Below, piece by piece: positions 42,681 to 55,790 of a stretch of DNA of 64,000 bases (position 1 is its first letter; each line of letters opens with the position of its first letter). Below the pieces are notes generated by a model. That model saw nothing but the letters and a program-made list of their open reading frames with translations. It was not told the DNA's origin and searched no databases. The DNA is taken from the NCBI RefSeq assembly GCF_002575655.3, contig NC_053035.3, positions 380,409,792 to 380,473,791 on the forward strand, read 5' to 3'. The position numbers were made by a program, and so were the translations under genes. This DNA comes from Aegilops tauschii subsp. strangulata (Eukaryota; Streptophyta; Magnoliopsida; Poales; Poaceae).

Positions 42681-43815
42681 GATTACCCATTATCACATCA
42701 GTAGATTCCTCCGCTTGAGCTGCATTCATCATGTTCACCTTTGCAAACTTTGAATTATGCTTGACCACTGCATTGCTGGAAGATCTGACAGGAGGAGGAG
42801 GAGGCAGGCGCCTTTGGTTGAAGCACTTGTTAGCATAGTGACCTTTCTGCTGACACTTGTTGCAAGTCACCTCTAAGAGTGGACGATGATAAGGAGCATT
42901 GGGCTTTGGAGCTTGATTCTGTGACTTGTTCTGATAGCCAGAGTTGGAAGAACCATGGCCACCTTTGTTCTTCTGCTGGTAAGACTGACGAAACGGAGGA
43001 GGAGGCAACCAGAACTTCTGTTGCTTAGCTGCCAGAAGTGAGGAAGAAGAAGACTGAACTGCGTCCCTGACTCTCTTCTTAGAAGCCTCACACTTGAGCT
43101 GAGCAGCCTGTTGCTTCAGTGCCATATTGTAGAATTGATCAAACTGAGTAGGCTCAACAAGAACGAGAGCTAACTGCAGATCCTCTCTAAGACCACCTCT
43201 GAAGTGATAGATCATGCTCTTTTCATCAGGAACGTCTTGTTTAGCGAAGCGAGCAAGTTTCTGAAACTGGATGTTGAATTGATACACAGACATGTTGCCT
43301 TGCTTGAGATTGCGGAACTCCTCACGCTTGCTCTCAACAACACTTTGTGGAATGTGGTGCGCTTTGAAATCCCGACAGAAGTTAGTCCAAGTGATCACAC
43401 GACCTCCTCTGGAATCCTTGTATTGTTGATACCAATCAGCAGCTTGGTCCTTGAGCTGGAAAGAAGCGAACTTGACATAGTCCTCAGGCCTGACATTGCT
43501 ACATTCAAAATGCTTCTTGATGTCCACGAGCCAATCATCGGCATCCGTGGCCTCGGCACAGTAGCTGAAAGACTTGGGCTGATTTGCGAGAAACTGGTTG
43601 AGGGTAGCGAAGTGAGGCTGATTGTTGCCTTGACCTTCATTGCCTTGATTGCCTTGCCCTTGGGTGCGTTCTTGCAAGAGTTGCAGAATCATCTGAGCAT
43701 TGGCGTTGGTGGCTGCCATGAAAACTTGGCATGCCTCTGGAGGCGGAGGTGGTGGCGGAGGGTTCGCCAGACTCCCTTCATTGCGTTCCGGATTCTGACG
43801 CGTTGGCGGAGCCAT
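42487..43815 (-). pseudogene. Element X gag and protease N-terminus
   Basis: Start chosen at ATG 43,815 (MAPPTRQNPERN), 46 codons inside the open frame. Gag shows DADDWLVDIKKHF, QLKDQAADWYQQYK and FRNLKQGNMSVYQF (retrotransposon gag core), a basic Gln/Asn-rich linker and the zinc knuckle CNKCQQKGHYANKC near 42,850. The protease begins with [11 protein letters not shown] carrying the active-site DTG. The frame is lost shortly after that, through a frameshift. Gag would form the capsid; no lesion is seen within gag. Confidence 0.9.
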
Positions 43816-44955
43816 CCTGAAGAGGGTGACATCCGTTAGCATCTTGATAGACAAATAGATAAGTAGAATCAATGGATAGAAATTGCAACATATAGTCTTC
43901 ACAATAAACATTCGAACGAGGATGAACGAATGAATTCCGTAGTAAATCATCACACTTCCATAAATTGAGAAGCCACTTAGAAAAAAGGTATGGAATCAAC
44001 ATCTGACTTCGAAGCAACTCGGACACCACAATTCAAAACAAAACAAAGTATTGGCTTGCAGAATAAGCCGGAACAAACATATGATAGAGATTTCGTCCGA
44101 AGTTTTCGGGGCGGGGCCCACACGGGCTCGATCGTTCAACACCATCATGTACAAGGTTGTGCACATGACATACGAAGCGTCCCCGAGTCGGCATAGCCAA
44201 GGACTCTTTAAGACACTACGAGACCACTTTAAAACCAACCGTGTACAGGCGGACCACTAGACGTCGAACCCCAATCTCATATCATGCGTCTGTCGGAAAG
44301 ATATCCTAAGGCTACTTGAATTCCCACTTATAAACTCCCAAAACTTTCTGGTTATGCAATCTGGTGTTGGGGATACAGGGGACACAAAATATATCACCCA
44401 AACTAGCAATCCCTAGATCCAGCTGTATCCATCCGTCAACACATAACCAAGAAACCTTCGGAAATCGTGTACCTCAACCTTCAAAAAGCATCTGTTATAC
44501 AAGTTATGGCAATACTCCCGAACTCCCGCCCCAGTACTGGGTGGCGTCGAGGTGATCTCACCAACAACTGCATAAAAGAGATTTCGATGTCGGCGAAACT
44601 CAGGTATTCCAGAACTGCAACGATAAAATTGTGACGACAACACCTCGGAGCTCAACTCCCTGGGACACAGCCACAACCCCTAAATGTCAGGAGGCACCAA
44701 GAACAATGTTCTCGTCACAAAACCATCGGAACGATTCCAAGATACCCGCGTGATCCTAAAAAAAATTGAGTGAAATTTGAGGGGAGAAGAGTCAAAACTT
44801 CTACGTCAGGAGACCTCAACAGAGCGACGAAGGGACTGAGGAGTAAAAAGAATCCTACTCTCCGATATATATAATCCTAAGACTCAAAACATTTTTTGTT
44901 CTAGACTCAACAACGCCAGCGATTCAATCAAGCAGGGGGCTCCTAAGTCGGGGAT
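43816..44955 (-). other. Element X leader between gag and primer-binding site
   Basis: Untranslated leader of the minus-strand element. Only short, non-conserved ORFs occur in either direction. No inserted element or gene is seen. Confidence 0.6.
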
Positions 44956-44969
44956 GGCTCTGATTACCA
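44956..44969 (-). other. Element X primer-binding site
   Basis: On the minus strand TGGTAATCAGAGCC follows the LTR end by 3 bases. It matches the initiator tRNA-Met type site (TGGTATCAGAGC) with one extra base. Confidence 0.85.
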
Positions 44970-44972
44970 ACT

Positions 44973-47900
44973 TGTAACGCCCACGATGCGGCTATATCTC
45001 CCATGTGTCGAGGCACGACTTAGAGGCATAACCGCATTGTGGTTTTGTCGCAAGAGGGGTCATCTTCACACAATCCCATGTAATGGACAAGAATGGGATA
45101 AAGAGTTGGCTTACAATCGCCACTTCACACAATACATAAATATAATTCATACATCATCTGAAATACACACATAGACCGACTACGGCCAAGATCCAAATGA
45201 AAATAAGATAACCCCAAATGCTAGATCCCCGATCGCCCCAACTGGGCTCCACTACTGATCATCAGGAAAAGACACATAGTAACGACCACGTTCCTCATCG
45301 AACTCCCACTTGAGATCGATCCCATCATCTGCACTGCCATCGTCGGCACCTGCAACTGTTTTGGTAGAACCTGTGAGTCACGAGGACTCAGCAACCTCAC
45401 ACCCGCGAGATCAAGACTATTTAAGCTTATAGGGAAGGATGGTGTAATGAGGTGGAGCTGCAGCGGCAATAAGCATATATGGTGGCTAACATACGCAAAA
45501 GAGACCGAGAAGAGAAGCAACGGAACGGTCGTCATCTAGCAATGATCAAGAAGTGATCCTGAACTCCTACTTACATCATTCATAACTCAAACCGTGTTCG
45601 CTTCTCGGACTCCGCCGAGAAGAGACCATCACGGCTACACACACAATTGATGTATTTTAATTGGGTCAAGTGACGAGTTCTCTACAACCGGTCATTAACA
45701 AATTCCCATCTGCCTCATAACCGCGGGCACGACTTTCGAAAAATAATACCCTGCAGGGGTGTCCCAACTTAGCCCATCATAAGCTCTCACGGTCAACGAA
45801 GGAAACCTTCTCCCAAAAAGACCCGATCAGTCTCGGAATCCCAGTTTACAAGACATTTCGACAATGGTAAACCAAGACCAGCAAAGCCGCCCGAATGTGC
45901 CGACAAATCCCGATAGGAGCTGCACATATCTCGTTCTCAGGGCACACCGGATTGTCCAAGCTTCCGATAGGCGAGCCCAGAGTTGCCCTTGGTGGCCACC
46001 GGCGACTGACAGTTTGGACCAATACTCAGAGGAGCACTGGCCCGGGGGTTTAAAATAAAGATGACCCTCGGGCTCTAGAAAACCCGGGGGAAAAAGGCTT
46101 AGGTGGCAAATGGTAAAACCAAAGTTGGGCCTTGCTGGAGGAGTTTTATTCAAGGCGAACTGTCAAGGGGGTCCCATAAATCACCCAACCGCGTAAGGAA
46201 CGCAAACTCAAGGAACATAATACCGGTATGACGGAAACTAGGGCGGCAAGAGTGGAACAAAACACCAGGCATAAGGCCGAGCCTTCCACCCTTTACCAAA
46301 TATATATAGATGCATTAATATAATAAGAGATATTGTGATATCCCAGAATATCCATGTTCCAACAGGGAACCAACTTCAACTTCACCTGCAACTAGCAATG
46401 CTATAAAAAGGGCTAAGCAAAAGCGGTAACTTAGCCAAACAACGGTTTGCTAGGAAAGGATGGTTAGAGGCTGACATTTCAATATGGGAAGAATGATAAA
46501 GCAAGTGATAGGTAGCGCAGCATGGAAATAGAACGAACAACTAGCAAAGCAAAGATAGAAGTGATTTGGAGGGGTGGTCATCTTGCCTGCAAGGTTCTCA
46601 GAGTTGTCAAAAGCTTGATCCTCGTAAGCGTACTCAACAGGTTCCTCGTTCACAAACTCGTCTCCCGGCTCTACCCAAGACAAGAACACAAACAAACGAA
46701 ACCACAATCAACCACGAGAAATGCACAAGCAACATGATGCAAAACATGAATGATATGCGAGATATGATATGCAATGCATATGCGTGCTTCGGAAGGAAAA
46801 TGTTCAACAATACAGTAACTTGGCAAACCAAGCATGCCACTGGAAAGACGAGATGATTTCGGTCGAAATCGATATAAAGATCACCGGAAACGGATGCACG
46901 GTTTGCAAATGGCAAGCAAAACAAGAATGACACGAATCTGCGATTAGCAGCATGATAGCACTTAGAATGCAACAACAATTCTACATCACTGCAACATAGC
47001 AACAAAGCATATGGCAGTAATCTACAGGTGATGCTTGCGAAAAGATGAACACTGAGCTATGGCTAAATCACAAAATAACAAGCTCAATCAAGCATGGCAA
47101 AAGTGCAAAAGATAACAGGTTCACAGACTTGGTGAAATTACTGGACATGGCAGAAAACAGCATCAGGTAGCAATGTTCAGAGCACGAAATCAACATGCTA
47201 CAGGAACTTAACATAGAAAAACAACACATGGCAGTATTCTACTAAATGCATATGACAAAAGTCCCTTACTGACCATAAGCCAAAAAGGATCAGAAGATAT
47301 AATGGCAACCATGTAAACAGAGCATGGCTGAAATAATAATATGAGGGCATCTTTGTGAGCTTGATGCACTCATTACAAAGCAATGCATGAGAAAAAAAGC
47401 ATACCTACAGCAATATGGCATGTTTATGAAGCTATCCATGGCAAGAACATAAGCATAGCATGTATGGATCAACTACAACAAGCTTGGCAAAATTGAATAT
47501 CATGTTAACAATCTGCCAGAAATATTTTATAGCAAAAGTAGAACAAGATTGAGTCATGCTATGGTACTCCATAATTGCAAACAAGGGCAGGAATGGATCT
47601 ATTGCAAAATAGCTACAAAACATCCTTACTGAACATCTCCAAAATATGCATGTATCTCTCTGTAGCATTAAGTTTACATGGCAACAAAATAACAGCAGAC
47701 AGACTTGGAGAAATCACAAAGTCCCTGAAATCAGAAACATTACGGGGCCTAGTTGGCATGCTTGTGCTAGTCACCACAGAGATCACAAAAGTACAAGGCA
47801 TACACCACTGGAAAGATGGCATGGCGTACAACAAAACACATGTAGAGCTCATGCCCATAAGATGCACAGATTAAATGATACAAAAATGACAAATCTCCAA

Positions 47901-49158
47901 GTTCTGCTAAGAACCAGCAGATAACAGCAACTAGCACTCTTGCACCAGAGATTTGGGCATCAAGATGGACTCAAATGAACATGGTGCAATTGAACAAAAC
48001 GTAGAGCATCACGAGGCGAACATTTTGACATATTACACGCGCGAAACGGACTCAAATAACAGCAGTGAGTTATGATGCGTTGAACAAGTGCATGTAATGT
48101 AAAAAATGAATGACTTAGTGATATTCGGGGGAGGCAGAAAGTCAACCTTAGGTTGACTGGATCGGGATCTGGCGAGCTCGAGCCCGTGCTCGTCGGCGAC
48201 GATGGAGGGGAAGGCGAGGTGGCGGCCGGAGGAGAGGAGGAGGCGCCGGACGGGGCGCGGTGGAGGAAGGAGGCGGCGGCTCGGGCTGCGGCGCGGGGAG
48301 GCGTGCGGCGGCGGGGCGCGCAAGCGCGGCGGCGGCGACCGGTGGCGATGGCGGGCGGCGGCCGGAGGCGACGGCGACGGTGGCGGCGCGGCAAGGCAGG
48401 AGCGCGGGCGCGGCGAGGCAGGAGCGCGGGCGGCGCGGGGAGGCGTCGGGCCGCGGGGGCCGGCCCCGGGCCTCGGCGGCGCGGGGTACGGGCGGCGGCG
48501 GGCTGCCACTTGGCGCTGCGCGGTTTGGCTGCGGGCTTCGTCCGGCGGGGTAAGGACGTGTCCAGCGGCGGCGGGGGAAAACTAGGGTTTCATCTGCGAA
48601 CGTTTTCGGGAGGGGATGCACATATATAGCTGGAGGGAGCTAGGAGAGTCCAAATGAGGTGCGGTTTTCGCCCACACGATCGTGATCGAACAACCTAGAG
48701 CAAGGAAGAGAGTTTGGTGGGTTTTGGGCTGATTAGAGAGGGGGTTTTGCTGCAACACACAGAAGGCATCTGCGGTTACCCGGTTAACCGTTGGAGTACC
48801 AAACGACCTCCAAATGGAACGAAACTTGACCGATGGTCTATCGGTGCTATACTAAGGCCACTTGACAAGCCTCGGTCCATTCCGAGAATGTTTGACACCC
48901 GCTCACGAAACGAAAACAAGAGGGGTGCACCGGAGGAGATGGGAGCGCCGGATTGCAGAACGGACAACGGGGAAAAAGCTCGGATGCAAGAGACGAACAC
49001 GTATGCAAATGCAATGCACATGATGACATGATATGAAATGCATGACATGAACAAAATGCAAAATGAAAGACAAAACCCGACCACGGAGGGAATATCATAG
49101 CACATAGCCGAAAATGGCAAGAGTTGGAGTTACAAATATGGAAAGTTACATGCGGGGT
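44973..49158 (-). repeat. Right (5') LTR of X, interrupted by element Y
   Basis: About 4,186 bp, + strand start TGTAACGCCCACGATGCGG, end ATGCGGGGT where TGTCGTGG of element Y begins. Compared with the intact end at 39,342 the last six bases (GTTACA) are missing and should lie beyond Y. A TATA motif for the minus-strand transcript is at 48,623-48,628. The GC-rich stretch 48,150-48,560 just downstream of it gives long spurious ORFs. Confidence 0.88.
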
Positions 49159-49690
49159 TGTCGTGGAATTTTCACGGCAGATGTCCATGAGCTAGGACTT
49201 AGTCGTGGAGCCATCGTAGCTAGGAAGCTTGAAGGGGTTAAACGGGACAAGGAACACGAGGGTTATACTGGTTCGGCCCCTTACGGTGAAGGTAAAAGCC
49301 TACGTCCAGTTGAGGTGGTATTGATTAGGGTTTCAATAGCCAGGGAGCTTAACTGCTATGCCTGGCTCTCGGTGAGATCTTTTTTCTCCCCTAAACCGCT
49401 GCCGGGTCGTCCCTTTATATAGAGAGGTTGTCGCCCAGCAGCTCTCAGAGTCCCGGCCGGCTCATAAGAGTGTCCGGCTCGGACGCTCAACTATTCTTGC
49501 CTTACACTACAAGTTCTACCATAATGACGGTTGTAACTACGGGCCCTAGCCATCTCCGGGTCTTAAACCCATCTTTGGCCCACCGTCTTCAAGCTTGGCG
49601 CCGGGCTTCAGGTGATGACCCTTATGAGTAACCCGGCCCCACCGGGCGGGTGACTCTAAGGTTTATATCCTCAACATTATATCCTCGACA
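49159..49690 (-). repeat. 3' LTR of element Y
   Basis: It starts TGTCGTGGAATTTTCACGG and probably ends ATCCTCGACA at 49,690, where TGTCG/CGACA form the short terminal inverted repeat; this gives 532 bp. The first 209 bp are also present at 37,133-37,341. The right border is inferred from the inverted repeat only, since the other LTR is not in the window. Confidence 0.75.
49414..49421 (-). promoter_or_regulatory. TATA box of the element Y LTR
   Basis: On the minus strand CTATATAAAGGGA is a canonical plant TATA box, correctly oriented to drive gag-pol when present in the 5' LTR. Confidence 0.7.
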
Positions 49691-50683
49691 GAAAATCTCT
49701 GGCTTACAATTGTGTGAAGGCCATAACCCGGCGTGACGTCATCCTCTGGATTCCGGGTAATCCGCCGTGACGTCATCTTCCATTAGGTCCATTTTTCACT
49801 CCACCGTATCCGCAACGGATCTTATCTTTACTGCCATCCCGAAAATTGAGGCGTTTTTACGGTGAGATAACCGCGCCGTGGCCTCCTCGTTTCTCGCGCC
49901 CACTTATGAGCTTGCCCTTATAAGTAGTCCGGCCCGATGAGCCTTCAACCACCCGTCTTCAGCACCCATTTTTCTTCTGCTCGAGCTCTGTTGCCGTCGC
50001 CGCCGCAGGTCTTCTCGTCCTCACCGACTCCGGCCGCTGCATCAACCTGTTGTGTCCAGAGAAAACGGCGGCGACCTCCGCGACTCACCAGCACCCGTAA
50101 GCCATCGCCACTCCATATAGTAGATCCACATTAAGCTCCTGTCGTTCTTCCCGTGTTCTTCACCGTTCTTCGCGAGTTCTCAGTAGATTTGATTTTTACC
50201 ACCTTTCTTGATCTTAGACTGTATAGAACTGCTGCGGTAGTTGTTTCACGCCCGTTTCCAGTGTACATAGATCTCCTTTTTACTGCATAGAGGCTCTGTT
50301 CGAACCCGCAAACTTCTTCTGCGTCTGTTTTAGTTCTAGACACTTTCCTCTTTAATCGACCATTTTGATCCAAACTAGTTACTGTGATGTGTGAAACCTG
50401 TTTTCACCACACTTAGTAAAAAATTGTACCTGCTGAATCATGGCGGCTTACATTTCCGGCTCAAAAGAAGCCACGCGCCATAAAATTTTCCGGCTCATTT
50501 ACAACAAAGCTGTAGACAATTGAATTACTCTCAGTACCCCCAGTAGCTTAGATAACCCGATGCACTTAGCTATATGTCATTAGGGCCCTTCATAAGCCGC
50601 CACTTTAAACATTGAACTGTAAATTCCTCCGGCTTATAATTAAACCGGACATTTCCTTTTATCATAGGCTTCCGAGTTTCACT
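49691..50683 (+). promoter_or_regulatory. Promoter and leader of the antisense gene of Y
   Basis: TGACGTCA palindromes lie at 49,734-49,741 and 49,768-49,775 (34 bp apart), each in a GCCGTGACGTCATC-like context. A TATA-like TATAAG is at 49,919-49,924 on the + strand. TGACGTCA is a strong site for plant TGA/bZIP factors. The spacing to the first Met of the gene (50,684) leaves room for a long 5' UTR or intron. No gene is supported in the remainder. Confidence 0.55.
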
Positions 50684-53600
50684 ATGCCTCCCAAAGCTCC
50701 CAAAGACCCATCACATGCAATTGGATGAGGTCCAACATCACCGACGAGACCTTAGCGGATTTTGTGAAGTCGGGTTACCTTCCCAAGAAGGACGTCATGT
50801 CTTACCGCGCCCCTGACCCGTCAGAGGAGAAACCACAGCCAAGGGACGGGGAGGTGGTAATATTTGCGGATCACATGAGCCGGGGCTTCGCACCGCCCGG
50901 CTCAAAGTTCTTTAGAGATGTGCTGAATTTCTTTGATCTGCGGCCACAAGACATAGGACCCAATTCCATGTCAAACATATGCAACTTCCAAGTATTCTGC
51001 GAAGTCTACCTTGGAGAAGAGCCCAGCCTTCTGCTCTTTAGAAAGCTATTCTGTTTGAACCGCCAGAATGAGTGCGCCAACGGACCAAGCCTGGAACTTG
51101 GTGGAATCTCTATTCAATGCCGGAGAGACTGCCTTTTTCCTTACGCCGAGCCGCCAAGCCACCCAAAGGACTGGAACCAGACGTGGTTCTACTGCCAGGA
51201 CACGTCGCCGGTTGACGAGAGCCCGCTGCCCAGCTTTCGTCCTTCGCGTCTGGAACCAACTCACCCTCTGTCAGACAAGTTATCTCAGGCGGAGCGCCAA
51301 CCTCTGATCCCCACCATCAACAAAATCAAGGCTCTGCTGGGAAATGGCCTTAATGGCATTGATCTGGTCCGAGTCTGGATCTCGTGGCGGGTGATCCCCT
51401 TAAGCCGCCGCCCCGGCTTAATGTGTGAGTACACGGGCCGGAAAGATGACCCCCTGAGACACAGCCGCAATGATCTTCCTGAAGACGTTGCTGAGGACAT
51501 GACCAAGGCTCTCTTGAACGAGAGCCTGGCAGACTGCGGGAGGACCGGCTTAAGCCCCTTCTGCAAGACCAACCCGGCCCCAGCGGTAAGCCGCTAATCT
51601 GAACATCTTATTTTCTTCTGTAGATAGCTTCCATCTGAACCTTAAGAAATCGTCGTTGTATTTTTCAGGCTGATGACAAATTCTGGAAGGTCAAATATGA
51701 CCATGAGGCGGCCAAGAAGGCCAGAAAGGCTAAGAAAGCCGCCAAGAGAGCCGCTCCCCGCAAGAAGGGAAGCAAGCCCACTACCTCAGAGCTGCTTCAA
51801 CTGAGTGACAGCTCCGAGTCAGAGGTAACCCCTGAACCTGTAAGCTCTTGTTGTATTTCTTGTTTATTTCTGTCCACCTTATCAATACTTGTTCATCAAA
51901 AGGATGACACCGGAGCAAGTAACCCGGTGGTTGAAGAGGTAATGACACTTTTCTCCGACTCGGAGCCCTTGCCAAGGCTGAAAGTCCGAAGGGTAACCCG
52001 GAAAGTAAGATTTTCACATCCTTTAGCTTATCAAGATCCTCAATTTCTTTTGAAGCGACAGATTCATGAGAGCCGGCGGCACACCCGGACCAACAAGGAC
52101 GCTGACCTCTCCTCCGGTTTACCTGACGCGTCGAGGAAACGCCGGACCGAGGTTATCTCCCACTTGTACCCTTTTCATCCTTTGGCGGGTGTTATACGTC
52201 AACCGCTCAATTCTTCTGATTCAAACTATCAGGAAACCTCACCCTCCTCTGGTGACTCGATGCAATCAAACCTGCCGGCCTTCAAGACCGTACCCGGGTA
52301 ATGATGATCATCTCTTGTTGTGCTTATCTGTACTCATACTTTTGTACTAACCTTTTTGTCCTTTCAGTGCCGAGGCAAAGCTCAGCAAGAGGGCGAAAAA
52401 GAACAAGCCGGTCGAAGAGCCGGACTTGCCTGAACCAGAGGTTGCAGCTCAAGAACCGCCAGTTGCCTCTGCTCCTGCAGCCACCGCTCCAACCGACAAG
52501 CCAATCGCAGAAACTTCTGCTAACCCGGAGACCTCCAGCCTGGCTCAGCCGACCGATGACCCGGACGTGGTAATCACCCGGATGGAGTTTGTTGAGCCGG
52601 GGAGACCCACTGCGCTGGCCAAGTGCTCCGCCAAGGAAGAGTTGCTAGAGCGCCGTCGGGCCAATCTGGACCTCACCGACTATGCCAATCTGAGCATCGG
52701 AGAGATCGTCTCCGGCTATGTCAGTCAGGTGCACAAGAGCCGGGATTTAGAGATCGACATGGTGAATCAGATACAGCAGAAGTCTGAGGTACCACTCTAC
52801 TGCTTACTGCATAGTTATCTTTACCATACTAGCCCCCAAGTCGACGACTTATGACTGAATATGTTGTAGACTTAAGTTCCGGCTTACTTCCATGAACCGG
52901 TAACTTGTAAATAGAAACGTTCGACATGCATTAGCCCCCAATTGCCAAGTGTCTTTGCTTGGAAAGTGCTTGGGACTTTAAAATTGCATAATAACTGTTC
53001 ATACTATAACCCGGAAATTGTGCAGGCTGCTTGCAAGAAGTTTGAGGCTGACATCTCCGATCTGAAGACCCGCCTGAGGACGCGGGAAACTGAGACCCGG
53101 AAGGCCAACGCCAAATTTGTGTCCAGTATTGCTGCTCAAGAGAAGCTAAAAAAGGACTTTGAAGCTGAACGGAAAACTTGGGCCGAAGAGAAGGCTACTC
53201 TGGTGAGCCGGGCCGAACGGGCGGAGAAGGCTCTGACGGAGAAAACCGCCGAACTCTCCGGCTTAAAGCGCCATGTGTCGCAGATGGTCGCCGCCATCTT
53301 CGGTAAGTTATTCCACCGGCTATCATCAAGTTTATAATCTTTATATCTCGTAACTCCCATCATTGCCAGCGGCTTATCTTACTCTGTTAAACAGGTCCAA
53401 GAAGCGCCAACCTCAACCAAAGTGTGCTGACCAAGTTGAAGGCCGTGTACACTCTGGTGGAGCAACTCTACACCGGGTCACAGCGCGCCTTGGCCCTGGT
53501 GGCCCTATCCAATGAGGTGCCGACTCACCTGGCGGAAGTTCTTCGCCGGCTTGCCGTTCTTCCTCAACGTGTCCAAGAGCTGCGACGGGCCTCTGCAAGA

Positions 53601-54038
53601 GCCAGAGCCATAGCTGCTCTGAGCCGGGCCAAGGCTTTCCTTCCAGAGCTAGACCCGGCGGACATTGCACTTGGTTATCCCAGCTTAAAGGAAGACGGCA
53701 CTCCTTTCGACCAAAAGGACTTTGCTGCCTGTGTGAAGATCGTTCGCCCGGTGGCCACCCTGATTGGGAACGACACCGATCTGACCAAGTTCCAGCCGGG
53801 CTACGACGCAGAGAATCAGAGGATCCCCACTCCGCGTTATGAAGCCCTCAGCTTAGTCCCGCCGACTCGTAAGCACACCTTTGCCCCAGACATTGACCCG
53901 GCCGGGTTAATCGACGAGGAGGCACAATTTGAAGCTCTGAGTGGCATTGACTGGAAATCGTCAACCTTCCAGGTCATAAGAACAGCCGGAGGAACGGAGA
54001 GGGATGAGCCGGAAGCTTCGACCCGGCCAGCATCTTGA
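50684..54038 (+). pseudogene. Antisense ORF of element Y (putative gypsy-type transposon domain, PF04195)
   Basis: A multi-exon gene running opposite to gag-pol. Exon 1 (50,684-51,585) holds the conserved part: LADFVKSGYLPKKDV, VVIFADHMSRGF, GPNSMSNICNFQVFCE, ELGGISIQ. An extra two bases near 50,712 shift the first Met out of frame. Further exons with GT-AG borders are about 51,669-51,824 (Lys/Ala-rich, AKKARKAKKAAKRA), 51,903-52,004, 52,234-52,297, 52,368-52,788, 53,026-53,302 (heptad-like coiled coil) and 53,395-54,038 (alpha-helical, ending PEAS then RPAS). Function is unknown; such genes are known from Tat-lineage elements. Apart from the 5' frameshift I see no stop within the chosen exons; exon borders are by eye. 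Confidence 0.7.
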
Positions 54039-55133
54039 CTCTTCAGGCGGCTTATTAAACAATGCTTCACCCTTTTGGACTCGGGGAGTCTTGTAATAGA
54101 ATAGGACCAACATTTTAACTTTGTCGTGCCATCGCGCACGTGTTGAATGCTGAATTCCATTGAAGTTACTTCCTTATATTCCTCCGGGTCATAATTGATC
54201 ATTCATTTTCCTTAAGCTCAAATAGCTGTTTTTAACTATCCTGCATAGAAAAACAAATCACAAGTCTCTAGGCGGCTTACCACACTGAGAATCATAGTCT
54301 CATACATATAACCCGGAATATGAATCTAAATCACAAAAGACTGTTCCTCAATTATGTCCTTGATATAACCGTAATAACACACTTACCAGCCTTCAAGCAC
54401 ACTTCCGGTTTATATAACCCGGGTAATAAGGTTGGTACCTCAATTCCGGTTTACCAGTCTTAACAACGCCGATTGTGTTCGACTAGTACTGTGAATCAAA
54501 GTTAATCCGGCAAAGTGAGACCCGCCGTGCACACTATTGAAACAATCAGAAGAACTCGTTGTAAATCAGAAAAAACTTAGGGGCTTCCGGTTCGAATACG
54601 ACCAGAGACCCGTCCCAAAGGGGTTATGCTAAGATTCGAATGCGATCATATAGCCCCCAGTGGGTGTGGCGATGCCAATCAAGAGGGTACCGACAGCTAT
54701 GTTCTCTTTGGTTCGAATACGACCCATGTTTGAACAGGAAGCCCCCAAATGACCTGAGGAGTTGTTTAACGACGCTGATTCGAATACGATCCCCGTCGGT
54801 TCCCAAAGGGGGTTGAACTATAATTCAAATATGATCAAAGAAAACTCCCTAATGAGCTCGGCACTTTGCCAATCAAATGGGTATCGACAGCTATGTTCTC
54901 TTTGGTTCGAATACGACCTATGTTTGAACAGGAAGCCCCCAAGTGATTATATTGCATACGGCTAGAGTCGAATACGATCAGAAGCCGGATCCTCCTTCAA
55001 GTTATCATGTGATCTTGCAATGAAAACAACACGTTCACCTTTGGAGGAGAAAAAAGGACACAGGTCCTGCTTTATTGCTTATCATAATATATACATGGCT
55101 TAGAGAAATATGTACATTATGAGAGCCGGTGGC
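54039..55133. other. Region between convergent genes of Y, with TTCGAATACGA motif array
   Basis: Non-coding 3' region shared by the + strand antisense gene and the - strand pol. Between 54,590 and 54,975 the motif TTCGAATACGA(C/T)C or a close variant recurs seven times (near 54,592, 54,633, 54,711, 54,778, 54,822, 54,905 and 54,969), often followed by a segment ending in AGCCCCCA. The core TTCGAA is a palindrome. The same array recurs at about 57,505-57,905 in unit 2. Confidence 0.65.
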
Positions 55134-55790
55134 TTAAGTGTAGTAAGGCCGAAGCTGAGCTATGTTCCACGGCCGACGGGTCTCTTCCTCCGACTTACGT
55201 GAATCTTTGTGCTCCCGAATGTCAATGAGGTAATATGACCCGTTGTGCAAATTCTTGCTGACCACAAAGGGCCCTTCCCAAGGCGGGGATAGCTTGTGCG
55301 CATCTGTCTGATCTTGGATGAGCTGGAGCACCAGATCGCCTTCCTGGAAGACCCGGGATTTAACCCGGCGACTGTGATAACGGCGCAGGTCTTGTTGGTA
55401 AATCGCCGAGCGAGCCGCTGCCACATCACGCTGTTCGTCCAACAAGTCAAGAGCATCTTGGCGCGCCTGTTCATTATCCGCCTCAACATAAGCCGCCACT
55501 CGAGGCGACTCATGACGGATGTCACTGGGGAGAACTGCTTCCACTCCATAAACCATGAAGAAAGGCGTGAAACCTGTAGACCTGTTAGGAGTAGTGTTGA
55601 TGCTCCACAGCACGGAGGGTAACTCCTCCACCCAACAACCCGGCGTCCGTTGTAAAGGGACCAAAAGCCGGGGCTTGATACCTTTCAGAATCTCCTGATC
55701 AGCCCTCTCAGCTTGACCATTGGATTGAGGGTGAGCCACTGATGAAACATCAAGTCGAATATGCTCTCGTTGACAAAACTCCTCCATGGC
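55134..55790 (-). pseudogene. Partial integrase of element Y (duplication unit 1)
   Basis: 217 open codons corresponding to the integrase part from the segment before SNGQAERA (catalytic Glu) to the C-terminal WNIAQLRPYYT. It is a duplicate of 58,050-58,706 and has no upstream pol; it starts exactly at the duplication join. It is a product of the tandem duplication and not a gene of its own. Confidence 0.9.

Larger units (their letters stand above)
32947..49158 (-). mobile_element. Element X: Ty3/Gypsy chromovirus, minus strand, LTRs about 4.2 kb
   Basis: The coding order gag, protease, RT, RNase H, integrase, chromodomain runs from 43,815 down to 39,379, bounded by LTRs with TGTAACACC...GGCGTTACA ends. 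Protease-RT-RNase H-integrase order plus a C-terminal chromodomain defines a chromovirus; long LTRs and an initiator-Met-type primer site suit the Tekay lineage (tentative). The right LTR lacks its last few bases because element Y is inserted there (after 49,158). The left LTR is enlarged by a copied block. The 5 bases outside the left LTR are GTTGC; the matching right copy should lie beyond element Y. Confidence 0.9.

Noticed and set aside
55134..55790. Separate integrase gene
   Set aside because: It begins exactly at the join of the 2.9-kb tandem duplication and has no upstream pol, so it is a duplicated fragment.
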